Positions 50,952 through 61,791 are shown, counted from the first letter of the stretch. The stretch is DNA of 64,000 nt from an uncultured Clostridia bacterium (GCA_947625125.1 CANQNF010000006.1:48490-112489); one strand, 5' to 3'. A program made the numbers and translations. Notes: generated by a model not told the origin, from the letters alone.

Positions 50952-50996
50952 TTTCCGTGTCATACTGGAATAAATCCGCACAAAGGAGTTGCCCTC

Positions 50997-51563
50997 ATGC
51001 TCAAGTCATTTATCGAATATTCCCCCGCAATCGTTCTTCTTCAGGTCATCATCGCCGCTGCCGCCTGCGCGCTGAGCTTTAAAAAACGCAGGCAGCCTTT
51101 GCGTTCGCTTGTCGCCTTTATCTCGGCATACGCGCTTGCAGATTTTATTTTCCTGATGATCCTGCCGCTGCCTTTAAAATTCGAGGGCGCGCGGCCGGGA
51201 TTTGAGTTTGCCTCGCAGTTCGAGGAGTTCAATTTTGCTTTATTTTATACATATTTTTCGGACAACCTTGCGCGAGACGGGAGGTATCTCACAGTGCCGT
51301 TTTGCATGTCGTTTTTCTGCCCGGTTCTCATGCCGAAGCTCCGAAAACCGCTCGGCGGGCTATGCTTGCTCATATTTTCGGAGGCGTTTTACCTGTCCGC
51401 AAACATTATAATAAACACTGTCTCGCGTCGCGTCATGACGTTCATATCCGTCGGGCATGTGCTCTTCATAGCGGCTTCGGTTTGCATTGGCTGGGCGCTG
51501 TCAATGCTCATTGCCAAAGCTTTTCCGGGCATTTTAAAAGCGGTCGGGGAGGGAGAGAGCTGA
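50997..51563 (+). CDS. hypothetical polytopic membrane protein, 188 aa
   Basis: Five or so membrane segments (about 10-28, 38-60, 98-112, 118-140, 152-175). The order of the segments, with FCMSFFCPVLMPKLRKPLGG and SEAFYLSANIIINTVSRR, is faintly reminiscent of VanZ-like proteins, but key residues are not clear. It is one base from the first ABC permease gene and so probably belongs to the same operon. Ribosome site AAAGGAG. Confidence 0.6.
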   Translation: MLKSFIEYSPAIVLLQVIIAAAACALSFKKRRQPLRSLVAFISAYALADFIFLMILPLPLKFEGARPGFEFASQFEEFNFALFYTYFSDNLARDGRYLTVPFCMSFFCPVLMPKLRKPLGGLCLLIFSEAFYLSANIIINTVSRRVMTFISVGHVLFIAASVCIGWALSMLIAKAFPGILKAVGEGES

Positions 51564-51564
51564 C

Positions 51565-52608
51565 ATGCACCGCCACCTTTTTTGCCTGAAAAGAACCTTT
51601 TCGGAGCTGAGATCCAACGCGCCGTTGAGCCTGATAATTCTTTTTACGCTGACCGTCTGCACCTTTTCTATGCTTTTATGTATCAACGCGCTGCTGTACT
51701 CGACTTCGTATTTAAAGAGAATGGACCAAAATCTTCGTGGATTTTATATTAACGCAAGCAGCAGCGACGGCCGTGAGCTTTTGCTTAATTTGCTTAATGA
51801 TTTTGACAACATTTCCAAAATTGAAAACGCCGGGGCAAGCCCCAAAGGCGGCGGGTCGGGCGCCAATTCCGCCAAAATATATTCATCGTCGGACCAAAGG
51901 TTTGCGGCCGAACTTGACATAATTTCCGGGCGGGCGTTTTCGGAGGAGGAGCTTTCAAGCGGCGACAATGTAATAATCTGGCACAACAACGATTTTTATA
52001 TCAACTCCGGCATGACAAAAAGATACTCGGTCGGCGACGAAATAAGCTTTGGCAGGGACAATTATCTGGTCATCGGCCTGAGCGGCTCCGGCAGCTTTAT
52101 CACGCTTCAAAACGCCGTAAATAACGAAAATTTAAACCTCCGCTTCAGCGGGGTAATGTTCAAAAACATCCCGACCGAGGCCGAAAAATCGGCGCTCTAC
52201 GCCCTTGCGGCAGAGCACGGCTGCACCGTCGAAAGCTTTAGCGACAAGGCCTTTGACAGCTTTTTGTCAAACGGTTTGGAGTGCGCCACAGTGATGATTT
52301 TTATCATCGTCTGCTCGGTGCTGATACTGTCGCAGATTTTTGAGTTTATCCTGCGGAGCCGTATACGGGAATTCGGCATTTACCGCGTTTTGGGGATAGA
52401 CAGGCTGCTGCTCGGGGAGCTGATTTTCCTGCCGCTTTTGATTTTTTCCCTTGCGGCTCTCGTTTCAGGCTGGGGGCTGTTTCGGCTGTCCCTGCCATTG
52501 CAACGGGCGCTGAACATGTGGGGCGAGGTCAAGCCCGGGGTTTTGGCGGCGGTTTTGGGGATATTGTTTGCAGTTGTTTTTGCAGCGGGAAAACAAATTA
52601 GAGGATAG
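51565..52608 (+). CDS. ABC transporter permease (FtsX/MacB type), first subunit
   Basis: 347 residues. An N-terminal helix (about 18-42) and a periplasm-facing MacB_PCD-like domain (about 45-230) are followed by three C-terminal helices of the FtsX core (about 233-345, with SRIREFGIYRVLGIDRLLLG, the conserved cytoplasmic coupling motif). It pairs with the permease at 53324 and the ATPase at 54399. The two permease genes are separated by a 0.7-kb repeat cluster. Confidence 0.8.
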   Translation: MHRHLFCLKRTFSELRSNAPLSLIILFTLTVCTFSMLLCINALLYSTSYLKRMDQNLRGFYINASSSDGRELLLNLLNDFDNISKIENAGASPKGGGSGANSAKIYSSSDQRFAAELDIISGRAFSEEELSSGDNVIIWHNNDFYINSGMTKRYSVGDEISFGRDNYLVIGLSGSGSFITLQNAVNNENLNLRFSGVMFKNIPTEAEKSALYALAAEHGCTVESFSDKAFDSFLSNGLECATVMIFIIVCSVLILSQIFEFILRSRIREFGIYRVLGIDRLLLGELIFLPLLIFSLAALVSGWGLFRLSLPLQRALNMWGEVKPGVLAAVLGILFAVVFAAGKQIRG

Positions 52609-53311
52609 ATGAATAGATGAACAGAGGATAGAAACTGCGGGAAACGTCCTCCTGCCACGCACATTTTTGGGGGATTGTCTTTCTATTGTGCTGTTAGAGG
52701 ATAGAGCGTTAGATGATCAGAGGATAGAAATCTCTCAGCCTGCACTTTCTGAACTTTGCGCACTTTGAGGTACAAAATGTGCAAAATGCGCAAAATCCAT
52801 AAAACTCTCGGGAATGGTGCTCCAAAATCTGACTTCTGTTCTCTGTTTGCGCTTTCATGCACAATAGACATTATAGACACAATAGGGTCTATTGTGCTTA
52901 TTGTGCTTATTGTGTATGATATATAAAACCAAAATTATACTTTAATAATTTAAAGCAATAATAATTTTTATATATATTATATATAATTTAAGCTTAAAGC
53001 AAGTATGCTTTCGGGATGTTGCACAGTTTTCCTGTAAAAATTCAAAATATCACTTTCATGAACTTTGCGCATTTTCAGCACAATAGAAAGACAATCGCCC
53101 AATAATGTGCGCAGCGGGAGGACACCTCCCGCAGCTCTATCCTCTAATCATCTAACACTCTATCTTCTAACAGCATGCACAATAGACATTATAGACACAA
53201 TAGGGTCTATTGTGCTTATTGTGCTTATTGTTCACAAAACTCGGAAAAAGAATATCTATCCTCTGTTCATCTATTCATCTATCCTCTAACTTCTAACGCT
53301 CTATCTTCTAA
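52609..53311. repeat. complex repeat cluster inside the ABC operon
   Basis: An exact 58-bp direct repeat occurs at 52856-52913 and 53174-53231 (each containing CACAATAGAC and GTCTATTGTG arms). An inverted pair surrounds it: about 52645-52730 against 53080-53165, sharing CACAATAGAAAGACAATC, a GGAGGAC..CCCGCAG block and CTATCCTCTAA-type strings. The middle (52915-53040) is AT-rich. No open frame with a ribosome site was found. Confidence 0.85.
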
Positions 53312-53323
53312 GTGGGTGAAAGT

Positions 53324-54412
53324 ATGAGACGTCTGATAAAATCAAATATTTCCGACCGCTTCGGCGCATACGCGGGGCTTGCCGTTATGCTCTCAATCAT
53401 GTTTTTTGTGACCCAGTATCTCTTGGGCGGGCTTCTGCCGCTTCGGCATATTGATCTTGCATACCGCCGCATGGGGCTTGAAAACGCTGTTTCGGTGACT
53501 GCCGAGGCGGGGCAGGGAGATTTGATCAAAAAATACTGCCAAAAAACCGGCGGGAAATATCTCGGCGCAAGCTTTATCGGCAAATATACCGCCGACGGCT
53601 TTGCGTTCATTCAGCCGGTGGAGCGCGATTATTTTGATAATCTTAACTATCGCATAAAGACACGCAAAAGCCCTGAAACAGGCTATTCCGCGGTGGTCGT
53701 GTCCTCTCTCGGCGGCTATTATGAGCTTGGTCAGACCTACTCCGAGACCCTGACCGGCCGCGAAGCCGCGAGCATTGAATTTACCGTCGTGGGCGTTCTC
53801 TCCGACGACTGCGTTTACATAACTCCCGCCGCCGATACGCCCTCGTCGGTGGTGTCCGAGCAGGAAAATTACATTTTTATCATCGTCGATGAGAGCGACG
53901 AAAATTTCTCCCGCCGAAATCTCTACGGAGCGCTTGGAAATGATGAATTTATAAGCAGATTAAATAATTTTGAAGATATACAGCATGCAGAGCGAACCTC
54001 GGGATTTGAGGAAAACCGCTCTTTGCGGCTTGAAATTTCCGGGCTGATGATAGTGCTTGCGATAACCTCCGCAGCCCTTTGCGCGGCGGGGATAATGTCA
54101 AACTCGCTTCTGTCGATGGCGCAGTTCCGGCGCAAATACGCGATACTTTTCACGCTTGGCGCCACCCGCTTAAAATGCGCGGCGATCCAGTTGCTGACCG
54201 ACGTTATTCCCCATCTTTGCGCGATTGCGGTATATCTCATGCTGACAATTTTGCTTAAGGAGTTCAACATTCTGAAAACGACCCCCGAGAGCGCTATGAT
54301 AGGGCTTTTGGAGATGTTTTTGATATTTGTTTTTTCGGAAGTTTTGGCATTTTTGGCAGCAAAGCAAATGCCGAAAATTTCTGCGGAGGAGGAAGAAAAT
54401 GCTCATACTTAA
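53324..54412 (+). CDS. ABC transporter permease (FtsX/MacB type), second subunit
   Basis: 362 residues. One N-terminal helix (about 16-38), an extracytoplasmic domain (about 40-240) and three C-terminal helices with the FtsX coupling region FRRKYAILFTLGATRLKCAA. It overlaps the ATPase gene by 14 bp. The start at 53324 (ATG) is chosen; an in-frame GTG at 53312 is possible. The ribosome site is poor (GGTGAAAG), which fits read-through from upstream or a new promoter in the repeat cluster. Confidence 0.8.
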   Translation: MRRLIKSNISDRFGAYAGLAVMLSIMFFVTQYLLGGLLPLRHIDLAYRRMGLENAVSVTAEAGQGDLIKKYCQKTGGKYLGASFIGKYTADGFAFIQPVERDYFDNLNYRIKTRKSPETGYSAVVVSSLGGYYELGQTYSETLTGREAASIEFTVVGVLSDDCVYITPAADTPSSVVSEQENYIFIIVDESDENFSRRNLYGALGNDEFISRLNNFEDIQHAERTSGFEENRSLRLEISGLMIVLAITSAALCAAGIMSNSLLSMAQFRRKYAILFTLGATRLKCAAIQLLTDVIPHLCAIAVYLMLTILLKEFNILKTTPESAMIGLLEMFLIFVFSEVLAFLAAKQMPKISAEEEENAHT

Positions 54413-55067
54413 AAATATTGTAAAGATATATAATGCTCAAAAAACCAACGAAGTCAGGGCGCTGCGAGGGGTCGATCTTGAAATCAAAGACGGCGAAATA
54501 CTTGCGATTATGGGCGCGTCCGGCTCGGGGAAGTCAACGCTTTTGCATATTTTGGGCTGCCTTGACCGCGATTTTGAGGGGGAGTATATCCTGAACGGCA
54601 AAAATATTAAGCAGCTTAGCCAAAAGGAGCTCGCTATGATTCGCAATAACGAGATCGGGATTGTCCTGCAAAATTTCGGGCTTATCGAGAATATGAGCGT
54701 CGCAGATAACATCGCGGTGCCGTGGTACATCGGCAGAGAAAAAGATAAGGAGCTCAGCAAAAAGACAGCCGAGCTCGCCGAAAAGTTAGGAATTGAAGAT
54801 AAGCTGAAAACCGATATTTCCGAGCTTTCCGGCGGTCAGAAACAGCGGGTCGCAATCGCAAGGGCGCTGATAAAAACGCCCAAACTGATCCTCGCCGATG
54901 AGCCGACGGGCGCGCTCGACAAGGAAAACTCGGGGCAGATAACGGAAATACTTGCGGGGCTCAATGCCGAGGGTTACACCATCGTTATTGTGACGCATGA
55001 CCCGGAAGTGGCGGGTAGGTGCCAAAGTGTCGTGAGAATCTCAGATGGGAGGGTTGAGGGAAAATGA
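54399..55067 (+). CDS. ABC transporter ATPase (MacB/LolD type)
   Basis: 222 residues. Walker A is GASGSGKST (residues about 38-46), Q-loop LQNFGL, signature LSGGQKQRVAIARAL (about 138-152), Walker B LILADEPTGALD and H-loop VTHDPEVA. The start at 54399 has GGAGGAGG upstream. It forms with the two FtsX-type permeases a mechanotransmission-type exporter, probably for peptides or antimicrobials. Confidence 0.93.
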   Translation: MLILKNIVKIYNAQKTNEVRALRGVDLEIKDGEILAIMGASGSGKSTLLHILGCLDRDFEGEYILNGKNIKQLSQKELAMIRNNEIGIVLQNFGLIENMSVADNIAVPWYIGREKDKELSKKTAELAEKLGIEDKLKTDISELSGGQKQRVAIARALIKTPKLILADEPTGALDKENSGQITEILAGLNAEGYTIVIVTHDPEVAGRCQSVVRISDGRVEGK

Positions 55068-55169
55068 ATAGGGACTTGGGGGAAGGTAACATGGTTTTGG
55101 GTTTCTTGTGGTTGCCTTGATTTTTGGAGCAAGGTTTTACTGCGAGAGCAAATTTCGCTTATGCACGCG

Positions 55170-55325
55170 GGTTTTTGTCTGCAAGCACGAGCGGTCGTTA
55201 AACAACGCGATTAAAACTTTTTGAGCCGACCGAGGCAGTCGTTGCCGCCGAGGGCAGGCGAAAAGATAGTTTTAACGCTTTGTTTGTCGAGGACGGTCGC
55301 GCAGCAACAAAACCGGCTTGCATTA
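55170..55325 (+). repeat. left arm of a long imperfect inverted repeat
   Basis: It shares with 58781-58948 (minus strand) blocks such as GTCGTTAAACAACGCGATTA, AAACTTTTTGAG, GTTTTAACGCTTTGTTTG, GAGGACGGTCGCGCAGCAAC and AAAACCGGCTT, in the same order. No open frame. The rest of 55068-55466 shows nothing else. Confidence 0.75.
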
Positions 55326-55466
55326 TGCTCAATTTTGGCTGCGCGGGAATCTTGTTGAGGAGTGCCTTCCCAACCCCTGTATATATGAAAAATATTAATA
55401 TGTTATATCATTTCACCGAGCGGCAGATAAAATGCTTTAGCAAAAACTTTTTATATTATAAATCCC

Positions 55467-56669
55467 CTACCTTCCCCCGACATTCCATCTCCTATACCTC
55501 GCAAAGCCCATCAGCGCAACTGCTGCACTTAACACCGCATAAATCCCCGGCACGGCCTGCCAAGCCGCGAAATGCTTACCGAATATTGGCAAGGTATAGC
55601 TCCCGAAAATATTCCGCGGAGAAACAAACCCGAACGGCAGCCAGTCCCAGATCTGCGCGGCGATTCGGTACTGCTCCGGGACGGAAAACATCATCGGTAT
55701 AATCAAAAGCGCAATCATTACGGCAATCACCGCTATCCCGCTTCCGAACGCCTCGGACAGCACCGAGCACAGGATTCCCGTCACGACGGCCGCCGCAAGA
55801 AGGCTGACAAACAGTATCCCAACCGCCCCGGCGCAGGTGATGTGCGCGGAAGTTTGCAGGTATATCAGCTGTAACGCCGCGCCCGGGTCGTCGGGTCCGT
55901 AGACGGCAAGGACAATCAGCAGCGTTGCGGCAAAAAGCAGCGTCGCGACGGCGGCCGAGAAGATTATCGCGGCGGCGATTTTTGCAAGATAAAGCCGCGA
56001 TTTTCCGTTTTTTGTGCAAAGCATTATGCTGTCCGTGCCGCGCTGACGTTCGCCCGAAAATATCCCCGAAAGGCATAGCGCGATTATCATCAAAGTCATC
56101 AGCCCGACCGTCTGAATGCCGGACAGTATCTCGTTATAAAAATGCGTTTTGTGATATGTAATCGGCTTCGCGATTTCATCCTCCTGTGCTCGCCAAAACT
56201 CCTTTTCGCGCTCGCTCAGGCGCAGATTTTCCCAATACTTTTCGAGCATTTCAAGGTGCATTTTATACACATCTGCCTCATTCGGTTCCCAAGAATACAG
56301 CTCCGAAAGCGGAATGCCAGAATAGCTGCGGATAAAATTAAATATCTCGCTGTAGGGCCGCGCGTAGGTCAGATATTCCTCGGTTGCTACTCTGTCCTGC
56401 GGAACTTTCCTATATGCCTCCACCGTTTCTTCTATAAGCTGCTGATTGACAATTCTCCCGTCAAGTGCCTCGGCATACTCTTTATCTTTGAGATACATAT
56501 TTTTATTTGAATCTATCCGCACGCCGCCGTCACCGTAATAATCCCCCTGAAGCGGCACGGTCAGCGTGAGAACGATTGCTATAACGCAAAGCACCGTGGA
56601 AATCATAAAGATTTTCTTGGTGAATATTTTTTTGCATTCATATTTAAAAATTGTCCCGAAATTATTCAT
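55467..56669 (-). CDS. ABC-2 type transporter permease
   Basis: A 400-residue ABC-2 membrane subunit: first helix at about 20-36, an extracytoplasmic loop (about 40-180), then five helices (about 190-395) with MTLMIIALCLSGIFSGERQR, the GER motif typical of ABC-2 permeases. It overlaps the ATPase gene upstream by 4 bp (ATGA). Last gene of the ECF-driven operon. Confidence 0.82.
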   Translation of the reverse strand: MNNFGTIFKYECKKIFTKKIFMISTVLCVIAIVLTLTVPLQGDYYGDGGVRIDSNKNMYLKDKEYAEALDGRIVNQQLIEETVEAYRKVPQDRVATEEYLTYARPYSEIFNFIRSYSGIPLSELYSWEPNEADVYKMHLEMLEKYWENLRLSEREKEFWRAQEDEIAKPITYHKTHFYNEILSGIQTVGLMTLMIIALCLSGIFSGERQRGTDSIMLCTKNGKSRLYLAKIAAAIIFSAAVATLLFAATLLIVLAVYGPDDPGAALQLIYLQTSAHITCAGAVGILFVSLLAAAVVTGILCSVLSEAFGSGIAVIAVMIALLIIPMMFSVPEQYRIAAQIWDWLPFGFVSPRNIFGSYTLPIFGKHFAAWQAVPGIYAVLSAAVALMGFARYRRWNVGGR

Positions 56670-57367
56670 ATTTTACCCTCTGACATCTTTTTGAGATAAA
56701 ATTCCTCCAGATCTCCGTCCTCTGCGCCCCAATTCCCCTGATACACAACCTGCCCCGCCCGCATTATCAGCACATTGTCGGCGATATGCTCAATATCCGA
56801 AACTATATGCGTCGAAAGAAGGACAACACTTTCCTCGCCGAGCTGTTTAATTATATCGCGGAATTTTACGCGCTCCTTCGGGTCAAGTCCCACCGTCGGC
56901 TCGTCTAAAACAAGCAGCTTCGGGTTGTTTAAAAGAGCCTGAGCGATGCCTAAACGCTGCTTCATTCCTCCCGAATAGGTCCTGATTTTTTTATTCGCGA
57001 CCTCACGAAGCGACACAAGCTCCAAAAGCTCGTCGGTTTTTTTCTTGGCCTTCGGCTTTGAGATACCCTTCAAAGCCGCTAAATACATCAAAAATTCCCG
57101 CCCCGAAAACTCGGGATAATAGCCGAAATCCTGCGGCAGATACCCCAAAATCGCCCTGTACCCCTCCTCGCTCACGTCCATGTTGTCAAACATTACCGTC
57201 CCGCCTGTCGGCCTTAATATCCCGCAAATCATTCTCATCAGCGTGGTTTTTCCCGCGCCGTTCGCCCCCAAAAGCCCGTGAACGCCCTTTTCAAGCCGTA
57301 AAGAGATCCTGTCCACCGCGATTTTGTTTTTGTACTGCTTGGTAAGCCTGTCGATTATAAGCTCCAT
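56666..57367 (-). CDS. ABC transporter ATPase (ABC-2 exporter)
   Basis: 233 residues. Walker A GANGAGKTT (about 35-43), Q-loop YLPQDFGYY, signature YSGGMKQRLGIAQALL, Walker B LLVLDEPTVGLD, H-loop LSTHIVSDIEHIADN. It lies between the integral membrane protein and the permease in a tightly overlapping four-gene operon. Confidence 0.93.
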   Translation of the reverse strand: MELIIDRLTKQYKNKIAVDRISLRLEKGVHGLLGANGAGKTTLMRMICGILRPTGGTVMFDNMDVSEEGYRAILGYLPQDFGYYPEFSGREFLMYLAALKGISKPKAKKKTDELLELVSLREVANKKIRTYSGGMKQRLGIAQALLNNPKLLVLDEPTVGLDPKERVKFRDIIKQLGEESVVLLSTHIVSDIEHIADNVLIMRAGQVVYQGNWGAEDGDLEEFYLKKMSEGKI

Positions 57368-58056
57368 GTCAAATCCTCCGTTTGCTTTATCATTTTATAG
57401 CACTGAACTGCCGTGCCGATTCCCAGAACCGCCAAAGCCGCGCCCCACCATATGAAATTTTTAGGGATACAAAACGCGGACAGCTCGGTTGAAAAAATAA
57501 TGTTCAGAACGCTCACTGCCGCCGCAATCCCCGCGCAGACGTACATACTTTCCCTGCCGTGGATTTTGCGAACTGCCAAAAAGCCGAGGTACGCCGTAAG
57601 AAGGTAGGGGCAGAGAATGTATACGCCTGTCCCGAGAATGTCCGAGCCAATGATCGGCGTTACCGCGCAAATCAGAATCAGCGAAACCCCGCCGATTATC
57701 CCGAGCCGGGCAAGCACCGCGCTTTTTATCGAGAACCGCGTCGACATTTCAAGCTCCGCCATTTTATAAACCTCCGCGCGCCCGCATTCGGTGATTATCC
57801 CGAGCGCCAGAAGCGGCATGAAAGCTGATATGCACCAGACAATATCCCGCCCGACCCACTCGGAGCCGATAACCGCGAGCGCGAAAATCAGCACCGCCGC
57901 CGCCCAGACCCATTTTCGGATATAGCCGAGCTGGGTGAAGATAAATTCAAAATTCCCGATCGGCGGCTCGGATAAGCCGCGCAAAAATTCCTTTTTACCA
58001 ACCGGCGCAGGAGCTGCAAATCCGTCCCGAAGCGCACGTTTTAATTTTTTGTTCAT
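57355..58056 (-). CDS. membrane protein of the sigma-ABC operon, possible anti-sigma factor
   Basis: 233 residues. A cytoplasmic N-terminus of about 45 residues is followed by five to six helices. The start overlaps the stop of the ECF sigma gene, and the end overlaps the ATPase start (12 bp). Position next to the sigma gene suggests that it holds the sigma factor at the membrane. There is no zinc HxxxCxxC motif. Function otherwise unknown. Confidence 0.65.
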   Translation of the reverse strand: MNKKLKRALRDGFAAPAPVGKKEFLRGLSEPPIGNFEFIFTQLGYIRKWVWAAAVLIFALAVIGSEWVGRDIVWCISAFMPLLALGIITECGRAEVYKMAELEMSTRFSIKSAVLARLGIIGGVSLILICAVTPIIGSDILGTGVYILCPYLLTAYLGFLAVRKIHGRESMYVCAGIAAAVSVLNIIFSTELSAFCIPKNFIWWGAALAVLGIGTAVQCYKMIKQTEDLTWSL

Positions 58057-58502
58057 AAAAAATCCTCCCCGCCTAACTTTTCTTTCAATTTTTTAACAGC
58101 CTGCGCGGCCCGCCGATAGACTGCAAACCGCGAAATTCCGTAAATTTTCCCGATGACCGAAACCGGCACTTCGTTTACATACCTAAGCAAAAGCAGCTCG
58201 CGGTCCGCTTCATCAAGCTGCGTCAAAGCCGCCCGGACGGCGATGTTTTCAAGCAAATCCTCCTCCGAAAACCCGTCCGAGATTTCATCGTCAAGAGGTT
58301 CCGTCCTACGCCTCCGAAACTCGTCGATGCAGAGGTTTCGGGCGATGGTGTAGAGGTAGTGTAAATCCTTCCCGATATTCACGCATCCGCTCTCAAAAAA
58401 CCGCAGAAACGCCTCCTGCGTGACGTCCTCGGCCAGCTCCCGCCGCTGCAAGCGGAAATAGCAGTAGCGGTAAATTTTGTCATATACTTCCTCTAAGTCC
58501 AT
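58053..58502 (-). CDS. ECF-type RNA polymerase sigma factor
   Basis: 149 residues. Region 2 at about 8-70 (YDKIYRYCYFRLQRRELAED, VTQEAFLRFFESGC, IARNLCIDEFRRRR) and region 4 at about 100-145 (DREQLLL-like DRELLLLRYVNEVPVSVIGK, YGISRFAVYRRAAQAVKKLK). The start at 58502 follows AAAGAGG. First gene of the ABC-2 operon, which it may itself control. Confidence 0.88.
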   Translation of the reverse strand: MDLEEVYDKIYRYCYFRLQRRELAEDVTQEAFLRFFESGCVNIGKDLHYLYTIARNLCIDEFRRRRTEPLDDEISDGFSEEDLLENIAVRAALTQLDEADRELLLLRYVNEVPVSVIGKIYGISRFAVYRRAAQAVKKLKEKLGGEDFL

Positions 58503-58566
58503 CAAAAAACCTCTTTTCAATGTGTATAACGGATAGAGCGGGCGGTTTGTGCGGGGTGTGAAAATT

Positions 58567-58595
58567 ATTATAGCATAAAATGCAGATAATCTCAA
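58567..58595 (-). promoter_or_regulatory. promoter of sigma-ABC-2 operon
   Basis: On the minus strand TTGAGA (58590-58595), 17 bases, TATAAT (58567-58572), about 60 bases before the sigma gene. Confidence 0.65.
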
Positions 58596-58780
58596 AAAGC
58601 ACTGATTTTGCGGGCGGTTTTGCTGGGCGGAAAGAGAAAATTGGCAAAAAGAAACAGCCAGTCAGGCTGCTGTAGGGGAAAGTATGTGGCGGGGTGGATT
58701 TAGCCGCTGCCGTATCACATACGGTTTTTGGCTTTTGTAAGCCGCACGTTCCACGGAATTTAATTAAGGGAATGAATCCG

Positions 58781-58948
58781 ATGAAAGCTGGTTTTGTTGC
58801 TGCGGGGCTGTCCTCATCAAACAAAGCATTAAAACTTGCTTTTCGGACGTCGCGGTCATAAATGACCGACCGCTTGTCCTCAAAGAGTTTTAATCGCGTT
58901 GTTTAACGACCGGCTCGGTTACCTCGTAGACAAAACCCCGCGTTCATC
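58781..58948 (-). repeat. right arm of the long imperfect inverted repeat
   Basis: Its reverse complement matches 55170-55325 over most of its length, with small differences and one insertion of about 8 bases near the middle. Between 58949 and 59140 I see nothing further apart from short inverted strings. Confidence 0.75.
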
Positions 58949-59140
58949 AGAAACCGTCGGTTTCGTGGCACACGACTTTCCGTGAAAGTCTAGTGTGTTA
59001 TTATACCTTTTGCTGTTGACTGCCCTTGAAAAGGTTTTTATGTATATACAGTCCCAGAAAAATAGGGGCAGCCAAAAATCAAAAGATATATCAATTTCCC
59101 CTGCCTAACGTCTTTAATGATCGGCAATGCAGATCAAAAT

Positions 59141-59569
59141 TTATTTCTCCGATTTTTCCAAGGAAAACGAAAAGCGGCCGTCGCTGCATTCGCCGTCTGA
59201 TTCGATTATTATGTAAATTGTTTTATTGCCTGTGAAAGTTTCGGCTTTTCCGTCAACAGAACCGTTGGTTTCAATTTCAAATAAGTTCAGCTTTTCATCA
59301 TTAAAATCATAGTAAACTTTTATATTTCCCTCTCCCAACGTCGCTTCATAATTTATAAACGCCTCGTCTGCGCTTTTGTTCTTCAACTTTATTACATATG
59401 TTCCGCTGAAGCTGTCAAATGAAACCGACGCTTTATTCGGGGCATTTTCCCTTACCATCAGCATAGCGCTGTACCGGCTTGCATATTTATTTCCGCATGC
59501 AGATAATGTAAAACACAATACCAGTGCTGCCGCCGCGATAACTACTCTTGCAAATTTTTCATAATGCAT
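59141..59569 (-). CDS. small lipoprotein, 142 aa
   Basis: Signal peptide FARVVIAAAALVLCFTLSAC ends with lipobox LSAC. The mature part is a small beta-rich domain (SVSFDSFSGTYVIKLKNKSA, then an IYIIIESDGE strand), possibly Ig-like. The start at 59569 (ATG) is chosen because the signal begins there; the ribosome site GGAG is unusually close. No neighbours in operon. Confidence 0.65.
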   Translation of the reverse strand: MHYEKFARVVIAAAALVLCFTLSACGNKYASRYSAMLMVRENAPNKASVSFDSFSGTYVIKLKNKSADEAFINYEATLGEGNIKVYYDFNDEKLNLFEIETNGSVDGKAETFTGNKTIYIIIESDGECSDGRFSFSLEKSEK

Positions 59570-59872
59570 TTCTCCGATAAATCCGGATTTATTTAATATG
59601 CGGATTATACCACGCGCATGAGAAAATGTCAATAATATATCAATTCAGTCACGCAAATTGTCCCGTCCTGCACGCCTGCAAGCCGGGACTTTTTTCATTT
59701 TCCCGCAAAATGACGGGTCGGTAAGGCTGTGGACAACCTGCGCTGTCCCGAATTACGGCATGCCACAAACATAAAATGCAGGGGTTTAAGCAGCCCCGTA
59801 TAAAACAGCAAAAGCAGGCGAAAATGGAAGTCCCTAATAAAACAACTTTTGATTGTTTTCCGAACCGATGTG

Positions 59873-61519
<1,647 letters not shown>

Positions 61520-61593
61520 TTACTCCTTTGCTAATATAATAAATACGGACAAGATGCGGAGCTTTCCGTGTCTTGTTTGTCTTTATTGCCTAA

Positions 61594-61730
61594 GCTACAA
61601 TAAGAGGGTAAATGGTCTGACGATTTCTCCTTTGGGCTGAAACGCCCGTATGTGAAACAGTCAGCCATCCTCTTATTGCAGCGTTCGGTTTGAGCAGGTT
61701 GGGCTTCGCGTTCGTTTTACCAAGCAAATA
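61594..61730 (+). ncRNA. candidate IS110 bridge RNA
   Basis: Stem 1 is CAATAAGAGG with CCTCTTATTG (10 bp, plus GC/GC). Stem 2 is ATGG-CTGAC with GTCAG-CCAT (9 bp, one T bulge). A large, nearly symmetric internal loop of about 12 bases per side follows, capped by GGGC/GCCC around TGAAAC. A second structured loop (GGTTTGAGCAGG..., closing at TTTTACC) comes next. It lies in the non-coding left end of the IS110-type gene, where bridge RNAs are known. Confidence 0.55.
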
Positions 61731-61791
61731 GAATCGGCAATGAGTTTTAGGTGGAAACCGTTTACACAATTCTTTATTTGGAGGTATGCTG

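Noticed and set aside
50997..51563. Confident VanZ-family call
   Set aside because: Topology is only loosely similar, and the conserved charged residues of VanZ-like proteins could not be placed.
59640..59872. Attachment site or oriT at the left end of the serine-recombinase element
   Set aside because: Small hairpins are present, but without the other end of the element or an empty site no boundary or nick site can be supported.
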